64,000 bases of DNA from Phallusia mammillata (taxonomy: Eukaryota > Chordata > Ascidiacea > Phlebobranchia > Ascidiidae). A program made the position numbers and the translations under genes. Positions 36,946-49,777 of the stretch are shown here, one piece after another; within the stretch, counting starts at the first letter, position 1, and the number at the start of each line of letters is the position of its first letter. The DNA lies in the NCBI GenBank assembly GCA_003260075.1, contig QLIY01000043.1, positions 53,250-117,249 on the forward strand. Reading direction: 5' to 3'. The notes beneath the pieces are model-generated. The model searched no databases. It saw only the letters and a list, made by a program, of their open reading frames with translations, and was not told the origin of the DNA.

Positions 36946-37335
36946 CTTCGTTGCTTACCAAATATGCTTAACCACGAGTAAAATTCGCATTTGATTCTAG
37001 CCACATATTGTCAGGTCGCAAAAAATAGCATCGGCGCATTAATCTGCTCAAAAATATACTCGTTTGTCAGTGCATTTCAAATTCAAGCGTCTCCGCGGGC
37101 CGCACAACCTTGAATCAAGGGCCGCATGTGGCCCGAGGGCCGCAGGTTGCCCACCCCTGGCATAGACCATTCAGTTAAACATGTAACAACTTATACTGAT
37201 AACCTTACCGGCGTATTGGTCGAGAATGGTTGGAACGTATTCGTCAGGAAAGTCGCCTTTGCTGTAACTGATCAGCATACTGGTCTTGCCTACTGCGCCA
37301 TCGCCCACCACTACACAACGAAGCAGGCTTGCCAT
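31713..37335 (-). CDS. Rho-family small GTPase (Cdc42/Rac/TC10-like)
   Basis: Three coding exons on the minus strand join in phase: 37335-37209, 34565-34354 and 32027 onward. Residues 11-18 are the P-loop GDGAVGKT, switch II is [16 protein letters not shown] (58-73), and GTQID (115-119) and ECSAV (157-161) bind guanine. The Rho insert helix region is present. The closest relatives by eye are Cdc42 and TC10/RhoJ (PFLLVGTQID, VFDEAI); ascidian Rac/Cdc42-like (Rcl) genes are candidates. Rho GTPases switch actin-regulating effectors at the membrane. Switch I reads YVPTILDQY, with L where nearly all Rho proteins have F37. The last recognisable residues are KRRC (C192), which should begin the CAAX prenylation box. 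Instead a 71-base run reads as Ala, 23 Pro, Ser, stop at 31713. The native end is probably hidden by this run. Confidence 0.85.
31719..31789. repeat. Poly(G) run, 71 bases, at the Rho CAAX position
   Basis: Uninterrupted G on the plus strand (C in the gene). It starts one base after the codon for the presumed prenylated cysteine (TGC at 31793-31791). No flanking duplication. Confidence 0.95.
32030..34350. other. Intron 2 of the Rho gene
   Basis: AT-rich intron. At about 32900 there is CAGTGTTTTTCAACG followed by a tttttacagtcgtg block, like the left end of a hAT-type MITE; no right end was found. At 33751-33842 an inverted repeat (cacactgttttga and tcgaaacagtgtg) encloses GCTGATGA. Confidence 0.45.
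33751..33842 (+). repeat. Inverted repeat enclosing a CTGATGA...GAAAC core
   Basis: Arms at about 33751-33765 (gtacacactgttttga) and 33828-33842 (tcgaaacagtgtggac) pair. CTGATGA occurs near 33790, and GAAAC opens the right arm. It is related to 29292-29330, which carries a similar arm and (minus strand) TGATGAGG. The core resembles a hammerhead ribozyme. Confidence 0.35.
34570..36820. other. Intron 1 of the Rho gene
   Basis: No coding signal. At 36448-36581 it holds an inverted, end-trimmed copy of the MITE family at 710-873 (shared aaacacttgcggtctcttaa, tagcggtcacccaaaccaaa). A complete MITE follows at 36825-37159. Confidence 0.5.
36448..36581 (-). mobile_element. Partial copy of the 710-873 MITE family, inverted
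   Basis: Reverse-complement similarity to 710-873 runs over most of that element's length, ending ccttaaaaaaaacctg. Target duplications were not found. Confidence 0.7.
36825..37159. mobile_element. hAT-like MITE containing an 83-base poly(G) run
   Basis: Inverted ends CAGGGGTGGGCAACCT and AGGTTGCCCACCCCTG are flanked by perfect 8-bp duplications gcatagac (36817-36824 and 37160-37167). The interior includes a pure G run at 36863-36945. It sits in Rho intron 1, about 50 bp from the exon 1 donor. It is the intact relative of the truncated element at 8288-8365. Confidence 0.9.
36863..36945. repeat. Poly(G) run, 83 bases, inside a MITE
   Basis: Uninterrupted G, the longest in the window. Confidence 0.95.
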
Positions 37336-37390
37336 GGAAGCAGCCGGAGACACAGATTCGGTTTGATCCGTCGCAATTCTGAGGGATCTA

Positions 37391-37403
37391 GTTGCTTAGC
37401 AAC
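37391..37403. promoter_or_regulatory. Perfect palindrome GTTGCTTAGCAAC upstream of the Rho gene
   Basis: A 13-bp palindrome 56 bp upstream of the Rho start codon. It resembles half-sites bound by RFX-type factors (GTTGCC...GGCAAC). The position fits a promoter element; binding is inference. Confidence 0.3.
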
Positions 37404-37449
37404 AGCGCTTGTGGTTCAAATGTAAAGACAACAGCATACGGCGTTTGTG

Positions 37450-40400
37450 GCCTTTTATTGGTAGGAAGATCCGGGGTGCGCCGAATATGGAAAGGTCTTA
37501 ATCCGGGGCAAGTGTCATAACACGAGCGTTAATGCACTGTGCGACATAAGAGGCAGATTTGAAGGGAATTAACGCATGTCTGAAACAGAAAAACAAGGCG
37601 TAGTTAGCGTGCGTACATAAGTAACAAACCATATCCATGTTTAGTGTATGGCTGATCTTACAAAAAGCAACCAAATATTGCTTGCTACAACATAACAGCT
37701 GCTGCGACTGATTAACCTTTTATTATAATGTTGCTTTCTAGTTTCCCAGCAGGTGCATTTTGCAGAAGGTTTTACAAAACTAACTATTCATTTAAAAAAT
37801 ACATGATAAAAAAACACACTGCAGGAATTGTAAAGGCCTAAAACTCATGTTTATACCATTTTTTATTATAAATGCATCTACAGCACAAACAAACTTGCCA
37901 AAAAAACTATGAAAATCAAGTAATAGTGATATTATGACTGTAATAATTTCTTATCCCACTTTTGCTGCAAATTTCTTTACTGATGTACTTCACTGGCTGG
38001 CTAGTTATCCAGTGATACAAAGTGCAAGTTTCTGTTTGATGCCAATACAAGCTTAACCACTTTTTCTTATTTACAATGGAAATAGGTCACACACATGCAG
38101 TAGCTGTCGGAAATAGACACCTGGGGTTGTAAGGCAAAGGCCTTTGCGGTTATTCTGCTTGGGACACAACGCCTATGCGCCAGAAGCAGCATTTCCTTAT
38201 TAACCTGTTTGCATAACACTCCCACGTCTTGGCCACAAATCCTTAACACCACAAACAGATCTACGAAGCACATCAGCTGACGTGTTTACTATTTTCAACT
38301 GCTTGTGACGTAACAAAGCTGCCAGCGCCATGTTTCTCAATAGGTTTTTGTTGAAAATATTACAGTGAAGTGATTGTTTGTTTTAATGTCAAGAAACGTT
38401 TTCTGTTCATGGCCACGTCTGCTAGATAATGTCTGACAACAACAAAACTGAAGCCTAACCTTTATGGTAAGTTCCCATCTGAGCGAGACTTTAAAAAGTA
38501 GTATAAATGTTAAATAAAACTTTCATTGTTGTGCTGAATTACATATGTTAATGAATTATGCAGCTACAGTTAAACCAACCCACGTGGTGTACATTTTAGC
38601 CTTTACATAATAAAGTCAGCAACTAAAATATGACACCTGCTTTGCATTAGTTTTGAAAGTCATTTCATTATGTCTGTTCTATGACTTTACAAGTAGCCTT
38701 TACGACAACTGACCTATAACGTGTTCTACCACAACACATCTATAAGCATCAAAGACCAGCAAACTCTATGCAAAGCTGACACTTCTTATCAACAGGCGCC
38801 TTGCTTACTGCTGGCTATGGGAGATCTCTCTTGCTGTGTGGCAACAATGAGTGTACAGGCGGAAATGACGTAACTCTGTATGAAAGGAAGCCTTGCTCCC
38901 CACTCCAACGCTTATAGCGACCAAGTAACTTGTGATCCTACCGTCGCTAGTCAACTCAAACTTGTACTATGTATTTGCAGGTACCATCCATACAAATGGA
39001 CACTTCTTACACCGAAATTGGGTTTCAGTTGCTACTGGCCTATTAGTGTGCAGATGAATCACTACAGCTGCCTAAATCCCAGCAAACGCTAGCGGCACAT
39101 GCGCTTTTGCCAGTGCACAATCAGAATTCCGGCGCGGGATTATAGCTGTAAACCGAATTTTCACTCGCCTGTTATTGATCGTATTGTTTTCGTCCATGCT
39201 GGTTTTTCGCTGCGCTGAATAATGCATGTCGGTCTCTTATTTGAAATCAGATTAGAGCGCGGCACGGCATCTGTTTGCCCAATGATTGAGCGTAGCATTA
39301 TGCATCAATTTCTGATATATCTTCAGTATACGTCTAAACATCGTCCCAGCCAACTTCGACTGTACTGATAATAATTAAGCAATTGTATATTTAGTTGTTT
39401 GTTTATCTTATACTTAGTTGCAACTGAAAAGTCATCAAAAAAAAACGTTTCAACAGCTAGTGCTGATTTGTTTTGTCGTAACACTAAACATGAACCTATT
39501 GTTTACACTAAAACTGACATGTTTTTATTCTGAGTTGGTTCTTAAAAACTTGGCATGAATAATTTAACAGGGACCTGCGCGGCATCTTGTGTGTGCCTCG
39601 AACTTTCGAATCTCCCATGGTTTCGCGCCGTGTTTGTCCAGATAATCTATTCGGGAAGGTTTGTTTGCGAGTTAAGCCGATTTTGCAAACGGCAACTAAA
39701 TTAAATCGCGCCATCTCGGCATTGAGGAGAAAATCGAAAAATAATTAAGATGGTCGATTTTTAACGAGTCTTTATGTGCTGGTAATCTTACCATTAAGTG
39801 TTTCACTTAAAGAATATCTTTTTCTTTTCATAAGCGGTTTTTTCATAACGCAAATCAAAGTGAGGATTCGATATATTGATATTACTTGAAATTGCATTTT
39901 GTTTGCTGTCAATAGAAACATAATGTGTTTTTTTGTTGTTTTACTGTCAATATCAAAAATGTTATTGTCGATTTACACGTGTTAAATTCCTAGCTATAAC
40001 AGCTAACATTAAGCACTACTTTAAATAAGTTTAGTAAATATGTAACCCCGTAAACGAAATACTTGTTCAGTATTTTATGGATAACTATTATGTCGCTGGT
40101 GGGTGCTATTGAGTTACCATAGGCTGACCAAATGTCGTACAGGTTTGCTGCAACAAAATGGTTGCGACCGTCAACGTAATACTCAAGAACCATATGTCAT
40201 CAATTTCTCGAAAAAATAAAGCATTTTGTTGTAAAGTGTCACACATTTAAGTGTAAAGTTTAAACCTCAAAATCAAAAGGTTATTAGTGGTTGATCCTAG
40301 AGTACAATCAATCTTTTCAAAAGCAAAATAAAATAGTTACGGTACGAGCTTTTCGGGTCGGGTGTGTGTTTAAGACGGGTTCGGGCTTAAGTTTCAAAAA

Positions 40401-40720
40401 AAGAGCTTAATTTAGGCTCTCGGGATGATTTTTCGGTAATTTTCTTAGGCACCAAACTTTGCCCACAAACCGAAAGCATTCCACAAACAAACACGGGACG
40501 GACAGAAAAGGTGTGGAAAAGAGTATTTATCACTGGCTCTTCGACTTGAAATCGTTGTGGACTTGTTGTGTCCTTCACTCTATTGACTCACAAACTTCAC
40601 TTGAGGATTGTCCCTTCGTTGGAAAAGTCAAACACTCAACACTGAAAGACCCCCACCCCTAACCCAATGTCGCCCCACCCCTTCTCACGTCATGACTAGC
40701 ACGGCTCAAAGTCCTAACAG
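37450..40720. other. Intergenic, nothing recognised
   Basis: Scattered short frames (38067-38273 minus, 38880-39092 plus, 39508-39714 minus) without domains or splice partners. Confidence 0.4.
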
Positions 40721-41063
40721 AAATCATATGTTAATTCGCGTTGTTTGACTTTGCTGATAACGGCGCGCGGCATCTATTTACCAATACTACGCGGGGAATA
40801 GGAAATTTATAATATCCCAGTCGAAACAAGCGTCGCCCGAAATTGGCAAGCAAACGACGAAAAGATAAGAACTGTTTGCGTTCACACGGACCCGTGCAGT
40901 CCGCACCTTCAGACGCAAAGGTCGGTGGTGTCAATCGTTGTGAGATCAACCTGACGGGCACCGGTTAAACAATGACAAATTGCTGTCAGGTTATTTGCGA
41001 GTCTGGACTTCGAACGTTTGACGCTGAGATAAATTCGTCGGTTCCGTGTTGTTTTCCTCGTCC

Positions 41064-41155
41064 ATGTCACGGCCTTATCGCCCTCCACCCCCATCGACGC
41101 AGCGCGCGCGACCGCGTTTGTGTTCGGCTTTTCTGTGCAAATACGAAACAGCAGG
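41064..41155 (+). other. Possible isolated 5' coding exon
   Basis: In a locally GC-richer stretch (about 40735-41155), an ATG at 41064 opens a frame rich in Pro and Arg (SRPYRPPPPSTQRARPR) that ends at a good donor, CAGCAG|GTAAGT. No downstream partner exon was found, so this may be chance. Confidence 0.2.
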
Positions 41156-41499
41156 TAAGTTCCAGAAAACAGGTAAATTTTGTGTCCAAGAGTTTGAAAA
41201 TGCATTAGTCACAACCGAAAGTCACAGTTGTTTTCACACTACTTTACCATTCGTTTTGCGTTTGGTTTGTTTTTATCTTTATATCTTACATTCAATTAAC
41301 CATGGCAATAAGTGTGTATGAAGCGTGTACAAATTATTGCTGAGAAGCTTTAATTGCATTTAATCAGATTTGTCATGGTTCGAATTTGCATACAAATTAG
41401 CATCGATCTTTTCGACAGACCTGCTATACATTTGACATTTAATTCAATTTCACAGGCGTTCAAAACGTTTAGCCATGAAAGTTTACATCTAGAATCTAG

Positions 41500-43800
41500 A
41501 CCCCATCATTTTGGCTCATGTAATATAAAATGTTGAACTAAATGACATGTGTAAAAAACAATGCCAACCAGACAAGCAAAAATTACTTTTAAATGCCTTT
41601 AGCAACTATCAAAAATATCACAAGTGAATTAAATGTTTTTTTTGGTAACTATTTTATGAATGAAAATGACTCTGGTTTAAAGCTGTAAATTCACCACGGT
41701 ATGCAATTCACCTGAAGTGTGTGTTTTGTGAAGATAAGCACCCCCTGGCATGTTGCGGAGTGGAATCAACTTGTTAAAACACTCGAAAGATTGTGTGATG
41801 AGCACAAAAACTGCTTCCGCGGGCGAGATTGTGAAGAGTTTGCGAGTAATGTGGCCACTGAGACATAAGGGCCACTCTCAAAATGGCGACACCTTTTGAG
41901 GTTAGATTTTTTGCCGCGTCTGTTTTTACATTTCAGTTGCAATTTTCTACGTCAATAGACCTTAAAAATGCCCTGCTCTCTAAATTTTAAGAGCGCATAC
42001 ATTTCAAAAACGTTTTTTTACATTCCGCCTAAAAATGTGACAATCGTGTAAAATGATTTTGAGATTTTAATTGAGCGTGTAAAGGACTAAAATTGATCGT
42101 AATTCCATTCAGTTTTGCTGAGAGCTAAATGTACAAACACATTTAAAAACAAAGCAGAAAAATACAGACAAAAGTAAAACGTAACATTATTTCAAACAAC
42201 GGTTACTTTATCACAGTTATTTAAAATAAAATAAAAGGTTTACAGGTTGTGTTTTTGGTATGTCACAGTCACGTATATAGCTTAACTATACTTGTCTGGA
42301 TATTTGCCAAGTAAACATACACAAGCCGGTTTAGACGTGGTCTTCGCCCCACACGCCAAGATTATGCGTCACACATCACCATGACAACGCCAGCACAACG
42401 CGATACGCACATAGCAACGGCATGGGTCGGTTGCTAATCACCCTTTTATCAAAGTTTAATTACAGCGGTTTCTGGCACCATCACATACTCCGTAATTGTA
42501 TTTGAGCGCTGTGCTCACAGTGGACAAAGCAAGAGGAGTTCGAATTAAAGCTCTCTTGATGCCTGGCCCGCGTTCCTGGCCACAAACTGTCGTGCCCAGA
42601 CAAATGAGTGTTGAATGACGAACCAAAAACCAAATGGGCCCGTTCGCACCTGCGCGGAACACCACGTGACTTTGCAGGCTGTCAATCACTCCGCTGGGGT
42701 TAAACAAGGGGCTGCTGGGTGACGCTGGGGCATGGGTGTGTGTACGGCTGGCATGCTACGTTGACTGTGACGCGCTGTACCCCGCCGGAGGTGTTAAATT
42801 ACCCCCTTCACACCCCTAATAGCGTGCCTAGTAGCGACGCACGGAGCGGTCCTGGGACAAACAAGCTGTAACAACAAGACGTGGTTTGAACTCAGGCCCG
42901 AATGTAAGTCCATTAGAGATATTACTTTGTGTTTGACAACCGGATGCTTACCCCTGTGTCGAATGGTGATTATTATTGTTTTGTTTTGTTTTTTAAATTT
43001 ATTTAAATGCACTGTTTTTTTTCTGCGTCTCTTTACTCTTGTTTAGATGAGAAGTCTAATTTTAATTTTGTTCTAGTTTTTCTTTGTGATTTCTTCCTGA
43101 AATCAATTTCCGGCAGACGAAATGTTTGTTCAAAAACGCATAATTTTTAATTTAATATGTGCAAATTTTATTTAATTTCTTTCCACCATTGTCAAAAGCC
43201 TCGCCAGCTCTGCATTTAAAAGTCCCCACAGATGGTTTACGGAGAAGGATATTGTCAAAACGCGATTCCTCTTATGCTTCGAGATCAGAATAAATCTTTT
43301 CAAGAAATTACTTCGTTACCACTTATCCCTTTTGCCACTGTAGGATTTAGTGTCGTTGACACAAAAGGTTTCGTGTCGCAAAGTAGAGTGGAGAATTCCG
43401 CCCTCATAAGCACCTGTTTACATACGAAGGTGTGAAACGTTATAAGCATTCTATTCACAGCCCGGCACGACCGTTTCATTCACCAACAAGTCTAACAGAT
43501 GCTAAAGGCTTTCAAATTAAAGCGGGAAACGTACGTATAGAATTGGCCACGCCGTTTATTGGGTTAGGAGTTAACTTAAGTGTTTAGAACCAAAAAAGTC
43601 TGCAAGGGGGTAAATAAAGTGTCTGGTTTTTAAAGCGTTAAAAATAATGCATTTATTACCTGAATTTATCACTAGACACATGATAAAGCAAGCGAAGGCC
43701 AATTTACTCACACAAACAAAATATACTAGAGCAGTATTCATGACTAGATATCAACAATTACAAAGAGTTCAAAAAGGTATAATGTACCTGCATCTCTTAA
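41500..43800. other. Intergenic, GC-richer patch at 42280-42760
   Basis: The patch holds a TCF/LEF-like ttatcaaag followed by taatta-type homeodomain cores, and runs of CpG-containing sequence. It could be an enhancer or promoter. Frames on the minus strand at 42456-43012 have no recognised domain. Confidence 0.25.
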
Positions 43801-43810
43801 GGTTCACTTA

Positions 43811-43955
43811 TAGACTATTCCCTTCAACTAAAAAAAACATCTAAAATAGAACAAAAGTTCGCAAACTTTGTAAACCGGGGGGGGGGGCTAGACTATTTCC
43901 TTCAACTAAAAAAAAACATCTAAAATAGAACAAAAGTTCGCAAACTTTGTAAACC
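43811..43955 (+). repeat. Duplication split by an 11-base G run
   Basis: Copies 43811-43876 and 43889-43955 are nearly identical (tagactattcccttcaac and tagactatttccttcaac) and flank G11 at 43877-43887. Confidence 0.9.
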
Positions 43956-43999
43956 GTATTAAGTACGTAGATACGTTTTAAAATCGGATGAGACCAGAA

Positions 44000-46900
44000 T
44001 CCTTTTTCTTTGACTAAATAAATAAATAAATAGAAATATGTCCAGAAGCCTCAATACTTTTAGGTAACTTCGTTCGCAGGGTAAAAGGCTACAAATTGCG
44101 ACGTGATTAAAACATTTAACGCTTGATTTGACAAACCGCTTAACACTGCATGGAGTGGTGATGGATTCCATCCGTAAAGACGCGGTTTTATGGGGGTAAT
44201 GTGTTGACGGGTTCTGTCGTGACTGCACAGTGGCCGAACACCTGACGAGCGTTCGGATTTCGCGCCCTAGACAAGGCAGAAAGGGGGAAGAGCACCTGCG
44301 TTAAGCTCGATGACAATCAACAGTAAGTTGAGACTGGCAGCAAACGAGCGGGCGACAAATTTCCCACACTCGGTCTATTCATGAATCGGTGACTTTTTCA
44401 CACGAAACTTCGTCAGGCAGGCCTGCGTTGTCGACCGCGCAATGCACTCTGACGACTAGCGATTTGTGGCTAAGCGCTTGCGTGATAAAAAAAACGAAAA
44501 ACATATGGGGTTGCGATGCATAGTGGTAACTATAAATCATATTTCGTAGCATTTACCGAAACTTTAAATTTTCATGTCAGATTTTTAAGGACACAGCCTT
44601 AAGGGCATCATAGTTATGTATGCGTCTAATTTTTTAGCAAGCTAGTACAACTTTCTTATAGACGTTGAACCAGTTTATGCTCATTACAATGCAGCTCAAT
44701 ACATTTATAAAACTACTTGTTTCTTGTAGTAAAAAGAAGTTTATTGGTATCTTTCCAGTTGGATATGCGTATTTCAATTCCTTTACCTTACAAAACACAT
44801 TCAACAAACCCAAATTGCACAAAACGTATTGCTTCCAAACGGCCATCGAAAAGACAAGGAATTTCGACCAGAGTCGTCATATTTCCGATACCCAAAGCTT
44901 AACCCAATAAAACACGGCTTGCTACTGCTACTATATCGACATAAGAGGGTAAACGTGTTGTTTACATAAACCCTTGAGTCGGTGTAGAACAACAGCGGAC
45001 ACTTTGTCGGCGGGCGATTGTTTCAAGTACCCACTCCAGTGAAGTCTGCACGAGGCCCGGGTGCGCTCTCAACAGTCGTGATTGTTTAAATTCTTGAACA
45101 CGAGTGTTTTATGTCGACAGGTAGACCGTTTTTGGAGGCCACAGGTGAAAGTGTAGAGCACAAGTGTGTGTTGTCGGTGGGTCGGCTCTCGAATGAGTAG
45201 ATAAGTCGACAAGTGGATCCTTATCGTTTGGTTTCTGTCGTCCCTGTCGAGTATATAAGCGTACGTGATTTTTCCCATATACTTCACATTCTACGTGCTA
45301 TTGGCAACAGCTAGTCATGTTGTAGTGCCACAGAAAAATTGTGGTTACAGTGTGAGAAATAGAATTTACTTGAGAGTTCTGTTTAAACCTTAAAACATTG
45401 GGCGGTTTGCGACGATGGAATTGTTCTTTATCCACAGTTTTGTATATATTCACTTGACAAATGTGAAACTCAAAAGATATTTGCGTTAAGGCATTTGGCG
45501 GTTTGAGTGACATCAAATAAATGCCTCACAAACTTTAAACATTCTTACTGAGGTAAAACTCGCTATCATATGTAAAATCACGTTACTCGGTAAAAAAGTA
45601 TCCCATGCAATAAATCAACGTTTTTGGTGATCTTTATATGAGCATGAAACAGACAAAAAATGCAAACCTTGTTATGGTGGTAACAGATAAAATACATTAA
45701 ACTTTGATTTCAAAATCCCACGGCAGATTATCTACGACTTAAAATCACAACAAACATCCACAGACGATCTCCCTATAAGGAAGCTTCCCCACAATGTGAC
45801 ACGTGAAAAATCTGGACAAACCCGATCCAGTTGCCGTCTAAATCGCGTGCATTCGTCTTTAGCAACTATTAAATTTCTTCCCTTAACCACATTTCGTGCA
45901 GTCAGTCGTCGAAGTGGCTGTGTTTGGCCAAAACATGGGGTCAACAAAAAACCGCGAATCCCATGTGCCTTGAATGAGTAATTGTGAACTTTTCAATGCT
46001 TGCTGCTGTCGCTGCACTGGCTTCCGATTTCGAGTTGACAAAATAGACGGCCTCGGGTTTCGCTTCTGATTTTCTAATCGCAGTGAGGTCGCATAGAGAT
46101 CGTATAGCACCTGCTGCCGAGTTAATCATCGTTTAAACGAATTCGCACAGCCTCGATCAACATGCCTTTGAGTTATGTAAAGGTTGTAATGACTTAAAGA
46201 TTCTATTTGAATAAGGAAATACTGATATCAAAAAGTATTGTCTAACTTTAGGCTATTTTGGCCTGTCTAAAGAAGCCTATATAGGTCAATATGTAATTGT
46301 CACTAGCTATAGCTGCTCTGGTGAGATCTCATGGGAAGAAACAGTGTGCATTGTCTATTACGCTAAATTCCTTGAAAAATTGTCAATGCAGGTTGATTTT
46401 GTTTGGCCCAGAATTTTCTACACCGGTTTGGGAGTGAAGTACAAATTAAGCTGGTTATAGATGAGGATATCGTAATATGCTACCTAAATTTGAATGTATT
46501 AGTTTACTGTAGACTTCTTAATATTCAACCTACAGTATGAAAATTGGTAATTGAAACGTCATCTATAATGCGACATGCTGATACAAAAAGATTCAATTTC
46601 ACACAAAAATAGTTTGAAAGCACAAAAATACAAACCTATGCAAAATTTAAGAACATCGCGAATGGAACCATATAACTACTACTTATAGCTTAGTTTGTAT
46701 TTGATCAAAACAGCATGTTCAAAAACATCTATAAATAACCAAAAGCAGGTTTCCATTTTTACCGTTTTAAGAGGCAAAACCGCATGTAACTTTAGAATGT
46801 TTCCCGAAACGTTTCATGACGCGCTTAGCAACCGGCGCTTCCACGATTTCATCCCAAGATAGAATTTTGACATCTAGAAACTTTGAATTGTTTCCCGGGT

Positions 46901-47330
46901 TTAGCAGCCTTTTTTCGGGTGGATTAAAAATGATCACTCGATCTCTACGAAGCAATAAATAGTGTTCATATTGGATTACTCACAAATTTATTGAGATAAA
47001 TAGTTTTGTCCGCAGATTGTTATTTACAAATCGAACTGTTTCAGAAAAAAATATCAGAAACAAAACAATTCCGAATCCGAATCCGAATCCGGTTCCACAA
47101 ACCCGATTTAAAACCAATAGGCATCGGATTCAAAAAATACCTGCACACATAGAGCAATTCCACAAGTTCATTTGTTGTCTAGATTGGCACATAAACAAAA
47201 AAATGTTTAGTACTGCTCATGCAGGTCAAGTAAAAAATCCCTTCAAAACGGTGAACTACCTGTCCTAATTTTACGGCAGGAAATATCGTCATGACGACCA
47301 TCACTCCTCACCCTGCTATACTTGGTGTCG
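44000..47330. other. Intergenic, nothing recognised
   Basis: Several overlapping short frames on both strands (44634-44992, 45732-46129, 46767-46955) without domain or splice support. Confidence 0.4.
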
Positions 47331-47344
47331 AATTACCAGTTTTT

Positions 47345-48388
47345 ACAAATCTTTTTAAGCAACTTAAATGTGCTGTTGGCGTGTCATGGGAGTTAACGCG
47401 GACACTTGTTGACTGACGAGCATGCCCAAGTCGGCTCTGAAGACGTTTCACGGCAATTAGTTGAGGCTGCGTGACAATTCCTACGGAACTACAATATTGA
47501 CTGAGTTGGTGGCCTCTATGGCCAAAAAATTGGCTGGACCAATGGTCTATGTGTGTGTTTTTTGACCCAATGTTTTCTTTTTGTCAGGAGTTTTAATGTA
47601 TGAAAAGTAATGGACAGTTCAAATGCATTTCCAAACGTGCAAAAATGAACAAAAAAATCCACCCATGTAATAAGTACGATAAATATAAATTCAATACAGG
47701 AATCAGTCCTGTAGCGCACATGCAGAACATCGTTGACGGCATTATTACAAACAAATCATAATAATAACTTATAACCATTTACTGATTAAAAGAGTACATA
47801 TAAACCAATTTAAAATTTAAAAGTTTAAGATAAACCTGTGAAGATTTTGCATGTTTTGTCGTTTTGGGGGGGGGGGACAAATCTTTTTAAGCAACTTAAA
47901 TGTGCTGTGGCCGTGTCATGGGAGTTAACGCCGACACTTGTTGACTGACGAGCATGCCGTAGTCGGCTCTGAAAACCTTTCAAGGCAATTAGTTGGGACT
48001 GCGTGACAATTTCTACGGAATTACAATATTGACTGAGTTGGTGGCCTGTATGGCCAAAAAATTGGCTTGACCAATGGTTTATGTGTTTTTTTTGGACCCA
48101 ATGTTTTCTTTTTGTCAGGAGTTTTAATGAATGAAAAGTAATGGACAGTTCAAATGCAATTTCCAAACGTGCAAAAATGAACAAAAAAATCCACCTATGT
48201 AATAAGTACGATAAATATAAATTCAATACAGGAATCAGTCCTGTAGCGTACATGCAGAACATCGTTGACGGCATTATTACAAACAAATCATAATAAGTCA
48301 TAACCATGTACTGATTAAAAGAGTACATATAAACCAATTTAAAAAGTTTAAGATAAACCTGTGAAGATTTTGCATGTTTTGTCGTTTT
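47345..48388 (+). repeat. ~515-bp duplication split by an 11-base G run
   Basis: Copies 47345-47865 and 47877-48388 are collinear with scattered substitutions and small indels, on the scale of allelic variation in Ciona. Both start acaaatctttttaagcaac and end gcatgttttgtcgtttt. G11 lies exactly between them at 47866-47876. Frames inside differ by indels, so the block is probably non-coding. Confidence 0.9.
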
Positions 48389-48399
48389 GAAGGTTACTT

Positions 48400-49560
48400 G
48401 CATGAACCTAAATATTTTGGTATTTGTTTTGAGAATAAATGCATTGCACAAACGGGGAGTTGGACTCTAACTATAATTATTTGAATTGTAATTAGGATCA
48501 AGGTTAACGAATAAAAGTAAGAGTATAACAATCTTGTCTGTTGAAGAAATATAGTTTTAAATTATCACTGGAAAAAGTTGTCTATATCCACCACATAAAT
48601 GAAACTTATGTATTGCTAACGATTTTTATTTACTGTTCGAAAGTTATATTGTAATATCTTTTGTTTTAGGATCAAAAGTTTATTAAAAACTGCTGAGGGT
48701 TGGATATCCACTACACAATGGAACGAAAAGTGAAAATCCATACAGACTAAATAAAAAGCCACAGAAAAAAGAAAAACCAAAATCTCATTTTCCAGAATAA
48801 TTTTATGTAAACAGACAACTATCACATAAGCCTTGAAAGTAGATCGTTACCCTAAACCATATAACCTCAGCACCACATATACTTTGTTGTGTCATGCCGG
48901 AATTTAATACAAACACGTTTCAGGGAAAAATCAAGTGCCAACTTAACAAGGCAGTCAACTAAATCTAAACACGGTTTCAAGGCTTCTGTCGTGAAACCAA
49001 GGTGGATAATCTGTCGTGTATAGCGCTTGTTGAAACTCTCACCGGAACGTCAATAAGGCTTAGAGCAATAACATTTATAGTTTCACTTAATTTGTCTCGA
49101 GGCAGCGATATTGGATATGAAAAGAAAATGGTTGTCGGGTGAATTCGGTTAAACCAAAAATATATGCTTTCAAATTGGATTTTTTGTGGTGAAATTCTCA
49201 AATATTCCCAAATTGAATTCAATCAAAATTTCTTCTATTTGTTATTTCTATAAAATAAGCTATTGCTGACAACCATAATGTACTACCGAGTATTGCTCAT
49301 CCAGCAGTTTTATTGTAAACAACCGTCGTTTCGACTATGCAAGACGCCTTCATCAGGATAATATTATAATATTTTTGTTCCTATATTTGCATAAAAATAT
49401 GAATTGTTCTGTTGCAATAATGTGCCACTTAAAATAAAATCTCATCTGTGATCCATTACAAATGTTCATTTTTTACTGCGAACATGGACACCGACTTAAG
49501 TACAACTTGATGGTTTTCATGAAGGTACCAAAGTGGTGTCGAGTTAATAAACCAGAAGGG
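48400..49560. other. Intergenic, with a hammerhead-like motif at 49324-49357
   Basis: No gene seen. On the minus strand CCTGATGAAGGCGTC is followed by a short loop and GTCGAAACGACGG, matching the CTGATGA...GAAAC pattern of hammerhead cores. Confidence 0.35.
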
Positions 49561-49574
49561 CTTTTGTATACTAA

Positions 49575-49777
49575 AGTCGAGTTATTATTCTTGTTTAGTG
49601 GAGTCAAGTTTCGCGATAAGACGAAAAAAATAAAGTTTAAAAAATCATTACATTTTTTCGGTTTAATTGGACGATAAAGGGGGGGGGGCATACCGATGTC
49701 GAGTTGTTATTCAATAAGACGAAAACAATTAAAGTTTAAAAAATCATTACATTTTTTCGGTTTAATTGGACGATAAA
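49575..49777 (+). repeat. Duplication split by a 10-base G run
   Basis: Copies 49575-49678 and 49698-49777 share aaaatcattacattttttcg and end ggacgataaa. G10 lies at 49679-49688. The right copy lacks part of the left one (tgtttagtggagtcaagttt). Confidence 0.85.

Noticed and set aside
39508-39714. 68-residue minus-strand frame rich in Arg and Lys
   Set aside because: Starts with ATG, but no splice partner, domain or sustained coding bias.
47516-48451. 208-residue minus-strand frame and its shorter twin
   Set aside because: They are the two copies of the duplication split by G11; the frame is not kept between copies and no domain is seen.
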